Source of the DNA: UBA3210 sp048359995
GTDB lineage: Bacteria; Bacillota_I; Bacilli_A; RFN20; CAG-449
Direction: 5' to 3'
Assembly: GCA_048359995.1 (NCBI GenBank)
Contig: DBGCPK010000013.1
Coordinates: forward strand, 3,850-67,849
DNA: 64,000 nucleotides
Shown: piece after piece, positions 1 to 8,671 of the stretch
How the letters are laid out: the number at the start of each line of letters is the position of its first letter
Numbering within the stretch: the first letter of the stretch is position 1
Notes under the pieces: generated by a model
What the model saw: the letters and a program-made list of their open reading frames with translations, nothing else
What the model was told of the DNA's origin: nothing
Databases searched by the model: none
Translations under genes and position numbers: made by a program

Positions 1-137
1 TTAGTGGATAATATGTCTTCGAGTTTTCCGATCGCCATGCAGATGTAGACCAAAAGCGAAATGTTGATCGCGATGTTCGCCAAAGCGCCTGCGATCGTCA
101 TCCATTTGATTTGTTTCAGTCTGTTTTTCGATATCAT
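1..137 (-). CDS. small membrane protein, C-terminus outside window
   Basis: The first 45 codons of a gene run leftwards out of the window. The ATG at 137-135 follows a strong AGGAGGTCAA ribosome binding site. The visible part has a basic start (ISKNRLKQIK) and one hydrophobic segment of about 23 residues (roughly 14-36), so it is a membrane protein with its N-terminus probably inside. There is no stop codon within the window. It is divergent from cdaA. I do not recognise the family. Confidence 0.6.
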   Translation of the reverse strand, partial: MISKNRLKQIKWMTIAGALANIAINISLLVYICMAIGKLEDILST

Positions 138-320
138 ACGTTGACCTCCTAATAAAATATTATAAGCAATTTTTTTTCAATAATATATCTTTATCTTTCT
201 TATTTTTAAAATATCTTGGAAATGAACAGGGAAAAAGAATGGCAGAGTGCAATTTGCTGTTTCTTTTTCTTTCTTTTTCGAAATATCTATGATAATCTAA
301 ATATGCGCGAGGAAACGAAG

Positions 321-1088
321 ATGAATCTGTTGACAAATAAATTTACCGATCCGATCTTTCTGTCGGATTTAGCGATCAGCGTCATTATCCTTGGGGTAAT
401 CTCTTTTTTTCTGATCGTCTTTTTGCGGAGAAAATTCGTGGTTTTTTCCGTTTTGATCGCGGATGTCGTCTATATCGTGGCTCGCGTTTTCGATTTGACC
501 GGCGTCAGCATGCTTTCGCTCGCTTTTCTCGTTTTGGCGGGTATGGTCTACATTACGATCAACGCCAGCGAATACCGATATTATATTTTAAACAACGTCA
601 AATCGCGGAATAAGAGAAATGCCGAAAAGCGCATGGTCAAAGAGAGTTTTTACAAAATGATTTCCGATACGGTCAAGGAATTGTCGCGGACGAAAACGGG
701 GGCGATCATTACGTTTGAAAAGACGACGAATCTCAACGATATCGTCAAAAACGGCACGATGATCAACGCGCCTGTCTGTTCCGAATTGTTGATAACGATC
801 TTTTATCCCGGGACTCGGCTTCACGATGGGGCGGTCGTCATTCGCGGCGACAAGATTTTAGCGGCTTCGGTCTATTATACGCCGACTACGCGCGCCTTAA
901 ACGGAAAATACGGCTCGCGTCATCGCGCGGCTTTCGGCATCAGCGAAATTTCCGACGCGGTAACGGTCGTCGTCAGCGAAGAAACCGGAAGAATATCTCT
1001 GGCGTACAAGGGGCAGATGGAAAGTTGTTCTTACGATTCTTTCCTCGAAGAATTCATAGTCCGTATGGACGACGATAACAGCCTATAA
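321..1088 (+). CDS. cdaA: diadenylate cyclase CdaA
   Basis: This makes the second messenger c-di-AMP from two ATP at the membrane; in Bacilli c-di-AMP controls potassium uptake, osmolyte balance and wall homeostasis. Three hydrophobic segments fill about residues 10-80, followed by a DisA_N cyclase domain with the catalytic DGA motif (LHDGAVVI) and the RHR motif (SRHRAA). I chose the ATG at 321 (255 aa) because GAGGAAACG lies just upstream; the longer reading frame from 216 adds an implausible Phe-rich stretch. In most Firmicutes cdaA is followed by cdaR and glmM; here a terminator and a tRNA gene follow instead. Confidence 0.93.
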   Translation: MNLLTNKFTDPIFLSDLAISVIILGVISFFLIVFLRRKFVVFSVLIADVVYIVARVFDLTGVSMLSLAFLVLAGMVYITINASEYRYYILNNVKSRNKRNAEKRMVKESFYKMISDTVKELSRTKTGAIITFEKTTNLNDIVKNGTMINAPVCSELLITIFYPGTRLHDGAVVIRGDKILAASVYYTPTTRALNGKYGSRHRAAFGISEISDAVTVVVSEETGRISLAYKGQMESCSYDSFLEEFIVRMDDDNSL

Positions 1089-1090
1089 AA

Positions 1091-1114
1091 AAAGATTCCC
1101 TCAGAGGAATCTTT
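1091..1114. terminator. bidirectional terminator between cdaA and tRNA-Val
   Basis: A 9-bp stem (AAAGATTCC / GGAATCTTT) with a short loop follows the cdaA stop codon. It has A-runs on the left and can serve both cdaA and the oppositely directed tRNA-Val. Confidence 0.75.
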
Positions 1115-1125
1115 CGTTCGTTTCA

Positions 1126-1201
1126 TGGTGGGTACTGAGAGGATCGAACTCCCGACCTTCTGTACGTCAAACAGATGCTCTCCCAGCTGAGCTAAATACC
1201 C
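1126..1201 (-). tRNA. tRNA-Val (anticodon GAC)
   Basis: A 76-nt cloverleaf on the minus strand. The acceptor GGGTA pairs with TACCC, the D arm reads TAGCTCAGCTGGGAGAGC, the anticodon stem TCTGT/ACAGA encloses TTGACGT with anticodon GAC, and the T arm contains GTTCGATC. The 3' CCA is encoded. Confidence 0.95.
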
Positions 1202-1220
1202 ATCGCCGAATGACGATAAT

Positions 1221-1249
1221 AATATAAACAAATTTCTGTGCCTTGTCAA
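1221..1249 (-). promoter_or_regulatory. sigma-A type promoter of tRNA-Val
   Basis: On the minus strand TTGACA (1249-1244) and TATATT (1226-1221) are separated by 17 nt, and the tRNA begins about 20 nt further on. Confidence 0.8.
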
Positions 1250-1291
1250 CAAAAAAAATTTTTTATCGGAAATAGGAAGGAAGATTGCGTT

Positions 1292-2950
1292 ATGGAACTG
1301 CCACGGATTTATACGGAATTGGAAAAGTTGTTCGCCGAACACGGTTATTCTCTCTATATGGTGGGAGGAACCAGCCGCAGTTATTTGTTAAACAAAGAGA
1401 TCGCCGATTTCGATCTGGTGTCCGACGCCACGCCGGAAGAAATGAAATCTTTTTTGACTTTCGACGATACTTTTTCGGGAATGGGAAGCGTTCACTTGAA
1501 ATATCAAGGGGTGAAAGTGGATATCACGACCTTGCGCGAGGAAAGCGGATACGAAGATTTCCGCCATCCGAAAGAGATTCGCTTCGTCACAAGTTTGAGG
1601 AAAGACGCGAAGAGAAGGGATTTTACGATTAACGCCATCTACATCGACGCGAAAGGAAAAATCTACGATTATTATCACGGCGTGGACGATTTAAAGAATC
1701 ATCTGATTTCAATGATCGGAAAACCGGATAAGCGGTTGAAAGAAGATCCTTTGCGAATCCTTCGCGCGCTTCGCTTTTCGCTGACGCTGAATTTTTCTTT
1801 AACCCCGCAGTTGATCAAAGAAATCGACGAAAACGTTCGATGGATCAAGAAAGTTTCTTTCGTACGATGTCTTGACGAAATCGGAAAAATGAAGGCATTT
1901 TCCGAAGAAAAGGCGGTGTGGATGCTGAAAATTCACCATATCGACGACTATATTCCCATCGAATATGTTTCGAAAGATCGCTTGAACGTCATCGATCTCC
2001 ATTGCGATACTTTGACGAAGGAAGAGGTCAAAGAGAAGGGCTTATACGATAACTCTCTTCACTTGAATCTGAAAAAAATGAACGAAGGTCAGTATCAAAT
2101 GCAGACTTTCGCGATTTTTATCAAAACGGCAATGTGCGAAAGTCCTTTCGAGAAAGCGAAGGAATATATTCGCCTCTTCAAAGAGCAGATGGAGGTGAAC
2201 AAGAACATCATCGGTCAGGTATTCGAATATTCGGATATTCTCAATTATCGCGCGAATAAAAAAATGTCCGCGATGTTGTCACTGGAAGACGGAGAGATGT
2301 TGGAAGGGAAAATCGAGAATCTGGATTATTTTTACGAACAAGGTGTGCGTATGATCACTTTGACGTGGAATTACCCCAATTCGATCGGCTACCCGAATAT
2401 CCATTTGGACCCTTCGGGAAAAGTCATCGGATTTGGTCCGGACGAGAAAAACGGACTGACGGAATTCGGAATCGGATTGATCCGGAAAATGAACGAATTA
2501 GGCGTCATCATCGACGTTTCCCACCTTTCGGATGCCGGATTTTACGATTGCATTCGCTATTCGTCAAAACCGATCGTCGCCAGCCATTCCAACAGCCGCG
2601 CGATCTGCGCTTCGAGCCGGAATCTGACGGACGATATGATCGTGAAATTGAGAGAAAACGGAGGCGTTATGGGAATCAATTATTGTCCGGATTTCGTGTC
2701 TTCGAGTCGGGTCAATCAGATTCCCGATTTGATTCGGCATATCAATCATATCCGCGACGTCGGCGGAATCGACGTGATCGGTCTGGGCAGTGATTTCGAC
2801 GGGATACCGACGCCGATAGGTATGAGCGATTGCACGCGCACTTTGGCGTTAAAAGAGGCGTTGGTCGCGGAGGGATACGCGCAAGAAGAGATCGAAAAGA
2901 TTTTTTATAAAAACTTTCTGAGAGTTTTTCGCAAGGTTAGAGAAAGGTAG
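1292..2950 (+). CDS. CCA-adding enzyme head fused to M19 membrane dipeptidase
   Basis: One uninterrupted frame of 552 aa joins two unrelated enzymes. Residues about 1-225 are a class II tRNA nucleotidyltransferase: GG motif at MVGGTSRSYLL, metal-binding DFD, RRDFTINAI and DPLRILRALRF. The usual C-terminal body/tail (total family length about 400) is missing. From about residue 228 the protein is a full-length M19 dipeptidase with zinc ligands in LHCDTL (HxD), LSLEDGE, IDVSHLSD and ASHSNSRA, and the later GSDFDG. The usual Arg-Asp after GG is Ser-Arg-Ser here. The ATG at 1292 follows AGGAAGG. It heads a run with dnaD and nth. Because the tRNA genes already encode CCA, the first half would mainly repair tRNA ends. 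Confidence 0.85.
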   Translation: MELPRIYTELEKLFAEHGYSLYMVGGTSRSYLLNKEIADFDLVSDATPEEMKSFLTFDDTFSGMGSVHLKYQGVKVDITTLREESGYEDFRHPKEIRFVTSLRKDAKRRDFTINAIYIDAKGKIYDYYHGVDDLKNHLISMIGKPDKRLKEDPLRILRALRFSLTLNFSLTPQLIKEIDENVRWIKKVSFVRCLDEIGKMKAFSEEKAVWMLKIHHIDDYIPIEYVSKDRLNVIDLHCDTLTKEEVKEKGLYDNSLHLNLKKMNEGQYQMQTFAIFIKTAMCESPFEKAKEYIRLFKEQMEVNKNIIGQVFEYSDILNYRANKKMSAMLSLEDGEMLEGKIENLDYFYEQGVRMITLTWNYPNSIGYPNIHLDPSGKVIGFGPDEKNGLTEFGIGLIRKMNELGVIIDVSHLSDAGFYDCIRYSSKPIVASHSNSRAICASSRNLTDDMIVKLRENGGVMGINYCPDFVSSSRVNQIPDLIRHINHIRDVGGIDVIGLGSDFDGIPTPIGMSDCTRTLALKEALVAEGYAQEEIEKIFYKNFLRVFRKVRER

Positions 2951-2959
2951 GAAGTGGAA

Positions 2960-3616
2960 ATGAACGAGTTGACTATTCATCAGATCGATTACCGTTATAT
3001 ACTGATAGACAACTACAAATCGATGGGGTTGAGCGAATACGATCTGGCGGTGATTCTCTGCGTCGACAACGTCCTGAAAAGCGCGCCGATGTTGATTACT
3101 GCGGAATTATTGGCTTTGAAGATGAATTTGGGCGTGAAAGAGATCGATACCCTTCTCGTCAGTTTGACTTCCAGAGGATTTATCGAATACCGAAACGTCG
3201 GAGAAAACATCGTCAGTTCTTTAAAACCGACCTACGATAAACTGCTGAATCTCTTTCAAAGCGACGTCGTGCGGCTGATCGAAGGCAATATCGACCAGAA
3301 ACGGAAAGAAGAGCTTTCCAACGTTTTTGTGATCGTTCAGAAAGAACTCGGCAGAAATCTGTCGCCGATAGAAATCGAGAAGATACGGGAATGGATCAGT
3401 CAGGGAATTACCGAAGAAATCATCGTCGAGTGCATTCACGAATGCCAGCATAAGATGAAAAACGTAACGATCAACAAACTCGATAAGATGATTTTGAAAT
3501 ACGTTTCCAGCCGCGATATCGAACGGGAAGGTTATTCTTCCGCGAACGAAAAGTGGAAAAAGGATTTGGAGAAGACCATCGAAATCGCCAATACGAGGTG
3601 GACGGACGATGAATAA
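2960..3616 (+). CDS. dnaD: DnaD-like primosomal protein
   Basis: This is a DnaD-family replication initiation or restart protein that helps load the helicase onto DNA in Firmicutes. About residues 1-95 form a winged-helix DnaD N-domain (LSEYDLAVILCVDNVL... LTSRGFIEYR). About residues 115-185 form the DnaB_2/DnaD C-domain (LSPIEIEKIREWI, then IVECIHECQHKMKNVTINKLDKMIL). The ATG at 2960 (218 aa) is better spaced from TAGGAAG than the GTG at 2954. The end overlaps nth by 8 nt, the dnaD-nth order known from Bacillus. Confidence 0.88.
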   Translation: MNELTIHQIDYRYILIDNYKSMGLSEYDLAVILCVDNVLKSAPMLITAELLALKMNLGVKEIDTLLVSLTSRGFIEYRNVGENIVSSLKPTYDKLLNLFQSDVVRLIEGNIDQKRKEELSNVFVIVQKELGRNLSPIEIEKIREWISQGITEEIIVECIHECQHKMKNVTINKLDKMILKYVSSRDIEREGYSSANEKWKKDLEKTIEIANTRWTDDE

Positions 3617-4247
3617 GACGGAAGAAATTCTATGCTTTTTGGCGCGGAGATACCCCGACGCCCATTGTCAATTGAACTACCGAAAAGATTATGAATTGCT
3701 GTTCGCCGTTATGCTCTCGGCGCAGGCTACCGACAAAAGCGTCAATTCGGTAACGGAGAAATTGTTTCGCCTTTATCCCGATCTGAACGCTTTCGCGAAT
3801 GCGGATCCGGAAGATATAGAACGCATCGTCCGTCCGGTGGGTCTTGGTAAAAGCAAGGCGAAAAATATTTGTATGACGGCAAAAATCCTCTTGGATCGGT
3901 ACGGAGGAAAGGTTCCGGAGGGAAAAGAAGACCTTACGGCTTTGCCGGGCGTAGGCAGAAAGACGGCGAATGTGGTTCGGATCGAGGGATTTAAAATACC
4001 GGAAATTCCGGTCGATACGCACGTGGAAAGAGTTGCCAAACGATTGCAACTTGCCGATGAAACGGATACGCCTTTTCAAGTGGAAGAAAAACTTCGGAAA
4101 GAGATCCCCGAAGATCGTTGGATTCGTTCACATCATCAGTTGATCTTTTTCGGAAGGGATTTATGCAAAAGCAGGAATCCTCTTTGCGATCAATGCGCTT
4201 TGAAAGAGGTTTGTCTCTATTATCGACAGTCGAAGTCGAATAAATAG
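3609..4247 (+). CDS. nth: endonuclease III
   Basis: A base-excision repair DNA glycosylase/AP lyase for oxidised pyrimidines, 212 aa, normal length. It has the helix-hairpin-helix with catalytic lysine (LPGVGRKTANV), the catalytic aspartate in PVDTHVERVAKR, and a complete [4Fe-4S] cluster loop with cysteine spacing C-x6-C-x2-C-x5-C at the C-terminus (CKSRNPLCDQCALKEVC). It starts inside the end of dnaD, suggesting translational coupling, and its last 28 nt overlap the convergent penicillin-binding protein gene. Confidence 0.96.
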   Translation: MNKTEEILCFLARRYPDAHCQLNYRKDYELLFAVMLSAQATDKSVNSVTEKLFRLYPDLNAFANADPEDIERIVRPVGLGKSKAKNICMTAKILLDRYGGKVPEGKEDLTALPGVGRKTANVVRIEGFKIPEIPVDTHVERVAKRLQLADETDTPFQVEEKLRKEIPEDRWIRSHHQLIFFGRDLCKSRNPLCDQCALKEVCLYYRQSKSNK

Positions 4248-6541
4248 GAAGATCCTTTTAAATCCGCGTTATTTCTAAACCCGATCGAGATTTCGAAACG
4301 ATAAGTCCCTTTTTCCTCGCAATGATAGGTGAAATATCCGTCTACCGAGGTCATCTCTTCTTCCCGGCGGGAAGGAGTGATGATTTTCATGCGGTAGAGT
4401 TTATCTCCGAAAAGGCTCGAATAGATTTCATCTTCGACCAAAGGAGTTCTGACTTGGAAAAGCAGTTCTTCCGAAGTGGCAAAGACGCTGACATCTTCCG
4501 TTTCTTCGATTTTCAGTTCGGGAAGATTGCGCGGGAATGTCTTTTTCGGATCGATCAATGTTTCCTCGATCAAATAACCGGGAATCGTCGTATCCGGAAG
4601 ATAATCGCCATCTAGTCCTTTGACCAAACTGATCTTTTTCAATTGATCCGAGTAGGTGAATTCTCCCTTTTTATTGATTTGTTCCATTACGCTTTTGAAT
4701 ACGCTTTTGGCGATCCTTTTTCTCGGATCGTTGACGGTAAAGAAGTTTTTTCCGTCGAGAGCCTCGTCGAACCCCGTCCAGATCACGCACGTGTTTTTCG
4801 CGGAATATCCGGCAAACCAGATGTCTTTGTCGGCGTTCGAAGGATAGTGATTTTTGCCGATCGTCACGCTGTCGTAGGCGTTTGTTCCTGTTTTTCCGGC
4901 GACTTCGATTTGGTTCGGTTTGGCAACGTTGATGTTCAGATAATTTTTTTCCATCACTTTTCGCAAGGCGTAAGTTACCTGATCGGCGCTTTCTTCGGAA
5001 ATGACCTGTTGGGAAGATTCGTTCCTTTGATAGAGGACATTTCCGTCAACGTCTTTGATAGAACGGACGGCGGACGGCTCTTGATAGCGCCCGTGATTCG
5101 CCAACATCGCGTAAGCACCCGCCATTTGCAAAGGGGAAACTCCGTAAGTCATTCCACCCAAAGCGTAACTGGCCGACAGCGTGCCTTCGTCCATCAGACG
5201 GATCGAATTCAAGTATTCGGAAATCCTGTCGATGCCGATTTTATCTTTTAATGCGTCGAATATTTTTACCGCGCAGGTATTGCGGGAATATCCCAACGCT
5301 TCGATCACCGACAGATTGCCCAGATATTTCTTGTCGGCATTATTGACTTGCGTATTCGTTCCCGAGTAAGTGTAAACCTCGTCTTTAACGGTGGAAAGAG
5401 GGTGTAACCCGAGGTATTCCATGCCCAGCGCGTAGGAAAGCACCGGTTTGATCGTGCTGGCCGGATTTCTTTTCAGGTGAAATCCGCGATTGAAAACTTT
5501 CTTTCCTGCGTAATTTCTTCCTCCGATCACGCCGACGATTTCCGTACCTTCATTGTTCAGAACGACTCCGCCGATCTGCTGGTTTTCATCCGTAAAATCG
5601 ACGACGTTTCCCTGCTGAATCGAATCGATGTGCTTTTGAAGCGAGGAATCGAGATAGGTTTCCACGATCAACGGGTGAGTATAGAGATCTTTTCCGGTCA
5701 GTTGACGGACTTCTTCGTAAACGAGATCGAGATAGGCTTGATAAGGATAAACCGAAAGATCGGGATCGTCTTTCGTATAGAGAATATCCCCGACCTGAAC
5801 GGCGGAAGCGAGTCGATATTGTCTTTCATCGATGACGCGGTTGTCGAGCATGCTTTTCAAAACGAGGTTTTTTCTATCGGTGCATCGTTCCGGATAGGAA
5901 AAAGGATAGTAATAGCTCGGCGATTTGACCAGCCCTGCAAGAACCGCCGCTTCGACTAAGTTCACTTGACCGACCGATTTATTGAAAAAAACGCGGCAGG
6001 CGTACTGAATTCCGGGGACGGACTGCTCGAAATAAATTTTGTTGAAATACAGTTCCAGAATCTCTTCCTTGCTGTAATCCTTTTCCAAAAGAAAACTGAG
6101 GTAGGCTTCTTTCACCTTTCGGGAATAGGTCTTTTCGGAGGATAAGGCGGTATTTTTGATCAGTTGTTGGGTTAACGTCGATCCTCCTTGAACGGAATCG
6201 GAAAAAAGATTGTTGACAAAAGAAGTCAGTATCCGTTTCGGATTGAAGCCGTCGTGATAAAAAAATTCGCTGTCTTCGACGGACAATAAGGCGTCGATCA
6301 GCACTTCCGGAATCTCCGAATATGCGATGTGCGCATTTTCCTGACCCAGCACTTCGATTTCGTTTTGATAGCGGTCGTAAATCTTGGAAGGGTGCGTGAT
6401 CTTGTCTTCGCCGAAAGCGATCTCTATCTTTTCGATGTGGACAATAAAAAACGTTCCTAAACCGAGGACGGCGAGAAACGTAAAGATAAAAAAGGATTGA
6501 ACGGCGATAGAAAATACGCTTTTAAGTTTGCTTTTCTTCAT
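4220..6541 (-). CDS. ponA: class A penicillin-binding protein (PBP1A-like)
   Basis: A bifunctional peptidoglycan synthase of 773 aa. One N-terminal transmembrane anchor (about 8-34) leads into a GT51 glycosyltransferase domain with EDSEFFYHDG and GGSTLTQQL. The transpeptidase domain has all three active-site motifs: STIK (SxxK), SRN (SxN) and KTGT. The last 130 or so residues form a beta-rich tail without PASTA repeats. It overlaps recU by 20 nt; the recU-ponA pair is typical of Firmicutes, so the two are almost certainly co-transcribed. Confidence 0.95.
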   Translation of the reverse strand: MKKSKLKSVFSIAVQSFFIFTFLAVLGLGTFFIVHIEKIEIAFGEDKITHPSKIYDRYQNEIEVLGQENAHIAYSEIPEVLIDALLSVEDSEFFYHDGFNPKRILTSFVNNLFSDSVQGGSTLTQQLIKNTALSSEKTYSRKVKEAYLSFLLEKDYSKEEILELYFNKIYFEQSVPGIQYACRVFFNKSVGQVNLVEAAVLAGLVKSPSYYYPFSYPERCTDRKNLVLKSMLDNRVIDERQYRLASAVQVGDILYTKDDPDLSVYPYQAYLDLVYEEVRQLTGKDLYTHPLIVETYLDSSLQKHIDSIQQGNVVDFTDENQQIGGVVLNNEGTEIVGVIGGRNYAGKKVFNRGFHLKRNPASTIKPVLSYALGMEYLGLHPLSTVKDEVYTYSGTNTQVNNADKKYLGNLSVIEALGYSRNTCAVKIFDALKDKIGIDRISEYLNSIRLMDEGTLSASYALGGMTYGVSPLQMAGAYAMLANHGRYQEPSAVRSIKDVDGNVLYQRNESSQQVISEESADQVTYALRKVMEKNYLNINVAKPNQIEVAGKTGTNAYDSVTIGKNHYPSNADKDIWFAGYSAKNTCVIWTGFDEALDGKNFFTVNDPRKRIAKSVFKSVMEQINKKGEFTYSDQLKKISLVKGLDGDYLPDTTIPGYLIEETLIDPKKTFPRNLPELKIEETEDVSVFATSEELLFQVRTPLVEDEIYSSLFGDKLYRMKIITPSRREEEMTSVDGYFTYHCEEKGTYRFEISIGFRNNADLKGSSYLFDFDCR

Positions 6542-7136
6542 AAAAATACACCCGATCTACCGCATCTAAGTATTTGATTCGCGGAATAAAGCCTTGTTCG
6601 ATCAAATATCCTTTTTTCGCGATGGTGTCGTAGGACAGCGATTTTCTTTCTTCCTGATGCTCGTAGGAATCGATGACGACCCGAGCGTCGAGAAGATAGA
6701 TTTCGTCCCGCTTGACGAAGTAGATGAGAAAAAAAGCGATGCCTCCGTGTCGGATAACTTTTTTCAGGTGAGCGATTTGATGAGGAGATATGTTGTGGAA
6801 AGACAGGGCGGTCGCCGATTGCGTTTCCTTGCATTCGAAATCGATGTAACGGCCTCGGTAAACGCCGTTGTAATCGGTCGTCGACTGCTTTTCGAAATAA
6901 GCGTCGACGATTCTCGCGTTTCGGCTGTAATCCACCTTGACGACGCGGATCGGAGTCGGTCTCTTGGTGATAATCGCCCTTCCGTTATCGTCGTAGTAGG
7001 AATTGGAAGCGTTGATCGCGTGTTCGAAATCCATTCCTCGATTGGCGGCGGTCAGTTTTCTCCGCCGGCTCTTCATCTCTTCGGATTCTGATCTCTTATC
7101 GGAATTTGCCTTTTTTTTGTTGGGATAGTTAATCAT
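6522..7136 (-). CDS. recU: Holliday junction resolvase RecU
   Basis: RecU cuts four-way DNA junctions in recombination and chromosome segregation. At 204 aa it has the expected length. Diagnostic stretches are NRGMDFEHAINASN near residue 33, the KRPTPIRVVKVDY block, the nuclease core YRGRYIDFECKET (Asp, Glu and Lys of a PD-(D/E)XK site) and HNISPHQIAHL. The basic N-terminal tail is normal for the family. It precedes and overlaps ponA. Confidence 0.95.
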   Translation of the reverse strand: MINYPNKKKANSDKRSESEEMKSRRRKLTAANRGMDFEHAINASNSYYDDNGRAIITKRPTPIRVVKVDYSRNARIVDAYFEKQSTTDYNGVYRGRYIDFECKETQSATALSFHNISPHQIAHLKKVIRHGGIAFFLIYFVKRDEIYLLDARVVIDSYEHQEERKSLSYDTIAKKGYLIEQGFIPRIKYLDAVDRVYFYEEKQT

Positions 7137-7180
7137 TCTCGTTAAAGGCTCACGGATAGTATGAGCCGTTCCTTTCTGGT

Positions 7181-7906
7181 TTATTCGAAATATTTCCGGA
7201 TTTCATCGAAGAAATACTCCGGCGTTACCGTCTGATTGCGATTCAGTTGCTGAACGACTTTCCGGATCGGCTGGGGAAGAATTTTAAGATTGGCGAGTAC
7301 TTTGGTGTATTCGAGAACAACCCGATCTTTTTCTTCGAAAAAACATCGGTATAGCGTCATCAAATCGATCGCGTCGTTTAACGGATCGTGCACTTTTCCG
7401 CATGGCTCTTTTCCGAAAAGTTTTATATAGTTGACCAACGAATAAGGATTTCCTTTTTCGTCTCGGATATATTGAGAGATAAAACTCTGAAAATCGACGG
7501 CGTTTTTGCAGATATCGTAACCGATTTTTTCGTTGGAAGGGCGGGAGTAGCGGATCGAATCCAACATCATCTTCATATCGTTGCTTCCGAACGTGATAAA
7601 AGCGCATCGGGAATAGTTTTCGCCGATGAATTCGTCCAAATCGGAAAGAAAGTTTTCCATCGGAATTCCTTGATCTTTCAGGAGGTTTTCGTCGATCGAT
7701 GTCATGTCGGTTACGATCTTTCCGATTCGCCCGTAGCACTTTACGTAGCGTTTGAAGTATTGCGGCTCTTCGATAAAACCGCCGGATCGGTCGATTTTGA
7801 CTTTGACAAAACCTGCGGCGATGATTTCGTGAGAAAATTGCGTTCCTTCAAAATCGAGGAAAATCAAGATATCGCGCTTTTTCAGAATCTGGTCGAAATT
7901 TTTCAT
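7181..7906 (-). CDS. DEDD-family 3'-5' exonuclease
   Basis: A 241-aa protein resembling the DnaQ/KapD-type exonuclease fold. Visible acidic motifs are FLDFEGT (DxE, motif I), a middle aspartate in FGSNDMKMM and HDPLNDAIDL (HxxxxD, motif III of the DEDDh type). The ATG at 7906 follows AAAGGAGACAGG, so the 13-residue longer frame is not used. The substrate, DNA or RNA, cannot be read from the sequence. It stands alone, divergent from the Cys-rich gene at 8020. Confidence 0.8.
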   Translation of the reverse strand: MKNFDQILKKRDILIFLDFEGTQFSHEIIAAGFVKVKIDRSGGFIEEPQYFKRYVKCYGRIGKIVTDMTSIDENLLKDQGIPMENFLSDLDEFIGENYSRCAFITFGSNDMKMMLDSIRYSRPSNEKIGYDICKNAVDFQSFISQYIRDEKGNPYSLVNYIKLFGKEPCGKVHDPLNDAIDLMTLYRCFFEEKDRVVLEYTKVLANLKILPQPIRKVVQQLNRNQTVTPEYFFDEIRKYFE

Positions 7907-8019
7907 AGCCTGTCTCCTTTTATAAGTATAGTGGATATTTTTCAAAAATTAAATAACTCATCGAGGTTTTCTTTCATATAAATAAGTGAACAGTTTTTTG
8001 TTCAAAAGTAGGTGAATCT

Positions 8020-8481
8020 ATGTATAATTGCCAGAATACCACGTTTGTGCAGTGCATTCCTTCTGCGGACGAATGTGGTGTCAGAGTAGTTGTTTCTTCT
8101 GATGTTGCGGTCGCTCGCGTCTGCAATGAAATCAATTACACGGTTACGATTACGAACAATTCCGATCAAGTGATGAGAAATACGATTCTCACGCTTCCGA
8201 TCGACAACGCTTTGGCTTTGATGCCGAATACCGTTGTAGTCAACGGCGAAACTGTTTGCGTAAACAGCCTCGATCAGGTTCGTGTCGGCGATATCGAAGT
8301 CGGAGAAACCGTTACGATCACGTTCCAGACTACGATCATGATCTGCCAGAGATTTATTCGGACGCAGGCCAAGGTCAACTTCCTTGTCTGCTGCTGCTTC
8401 ATGAAAAAGCGGCTGTGCGTTACTTCGAATACGAACTGCGTTCAGGTCTGTTGCTGCTGCAATTGCAACAACAACGCTTAG
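8020..8481 (+). CDS. Cys-rich DUF11-like protein, possibly spore-coat type
   Basis: A 153-aa protein with no signal peptide or membrane segment. Residues about 25-115 look like a DUF11 Ig-like fold (INYTVTITNNSDQVMRNTILT, then VRVGDIEVGETVTITFQT). It contains 16 cysteines, concentrated in the tail as CCC and CCCC runs ending CNCNNNA. DUF11-like proteins with cysteine-rich tails occur in spore outer layers of Firmicutes, but that role is inference here. It is a single-gene unit with its own terminator. Confidence 0.7.
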   Translation: MYNCQNTTFVQCIPSADECGVRVVVSSDVAVARVCNEINYTVTITNNSDQVMRNTILTLPIDNALALMPNTVVVNGETVCVNSLDQVRVGDIEVGETVTITFQTTIMICQRFIRTQAKVNFLVCCCFMKKRLCVTSNTNCVQVCCCCNCNNNA

Positions 8482-8489
8482 GAGAGACA

Positions 8490-8516
8490 GAGAGGAGAGC
8501 GATCTCCTCTTTTTTT
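8490..8516 (+). terminator. terminator of the Cys-rich gene
   Basis: The stem GAGGAGA / TCTCCTC with a GCGA tetraloop is followed by seven T. Confidence 0.88.
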
Positions 8517-8600
8517 ATGCGATAAAAAGGCGAAATCCGAAAAAAGGTTTGGCAAGGAAATGTCGAAGGAAACCCTTTTTCCGGATAAAATCGCCGCGGG

Positions 8601-8641
8601 ATAAGTAAAATATTTACTTATATTCTCGAAAGATGTATAAT
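8601..8641 (+). promoter_or_regulatory. gpsB promoter with palindromic operator
   Basis: TTTACT (8613-8618) and TATAAT (8636-8641) are spaced by 17 nt, a good sigma-A promoter for gpsB. The -35 box lies in a near-perfect palindrome at 8601-8621 with 9-nt arms (ATAAGTAAA / TTTACTTAT) around a 3-nt centre, the position of a repressor site. Confidence 0.65.
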
Positions 8642-8671
8642 AAATACGGCTTTGAATGAAGGAGTAATCGA

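Noticed and set aside
4643..5251. Long plus-strand frame inside ponA
   Set aside because: Shadow of the penicillin-binding protein, without ribosome site or recognisable domain; the same applies to the long antisense frames in ABC, gltX and metK genes.
7987..8002. GAAC-N8-GTTC as a LexA operator
   Set aside because: The Gram-positive SOS box has a 4-nt centre (GAAC-N4-GTTC) and the neighbouring genes are not typical SOS genes.
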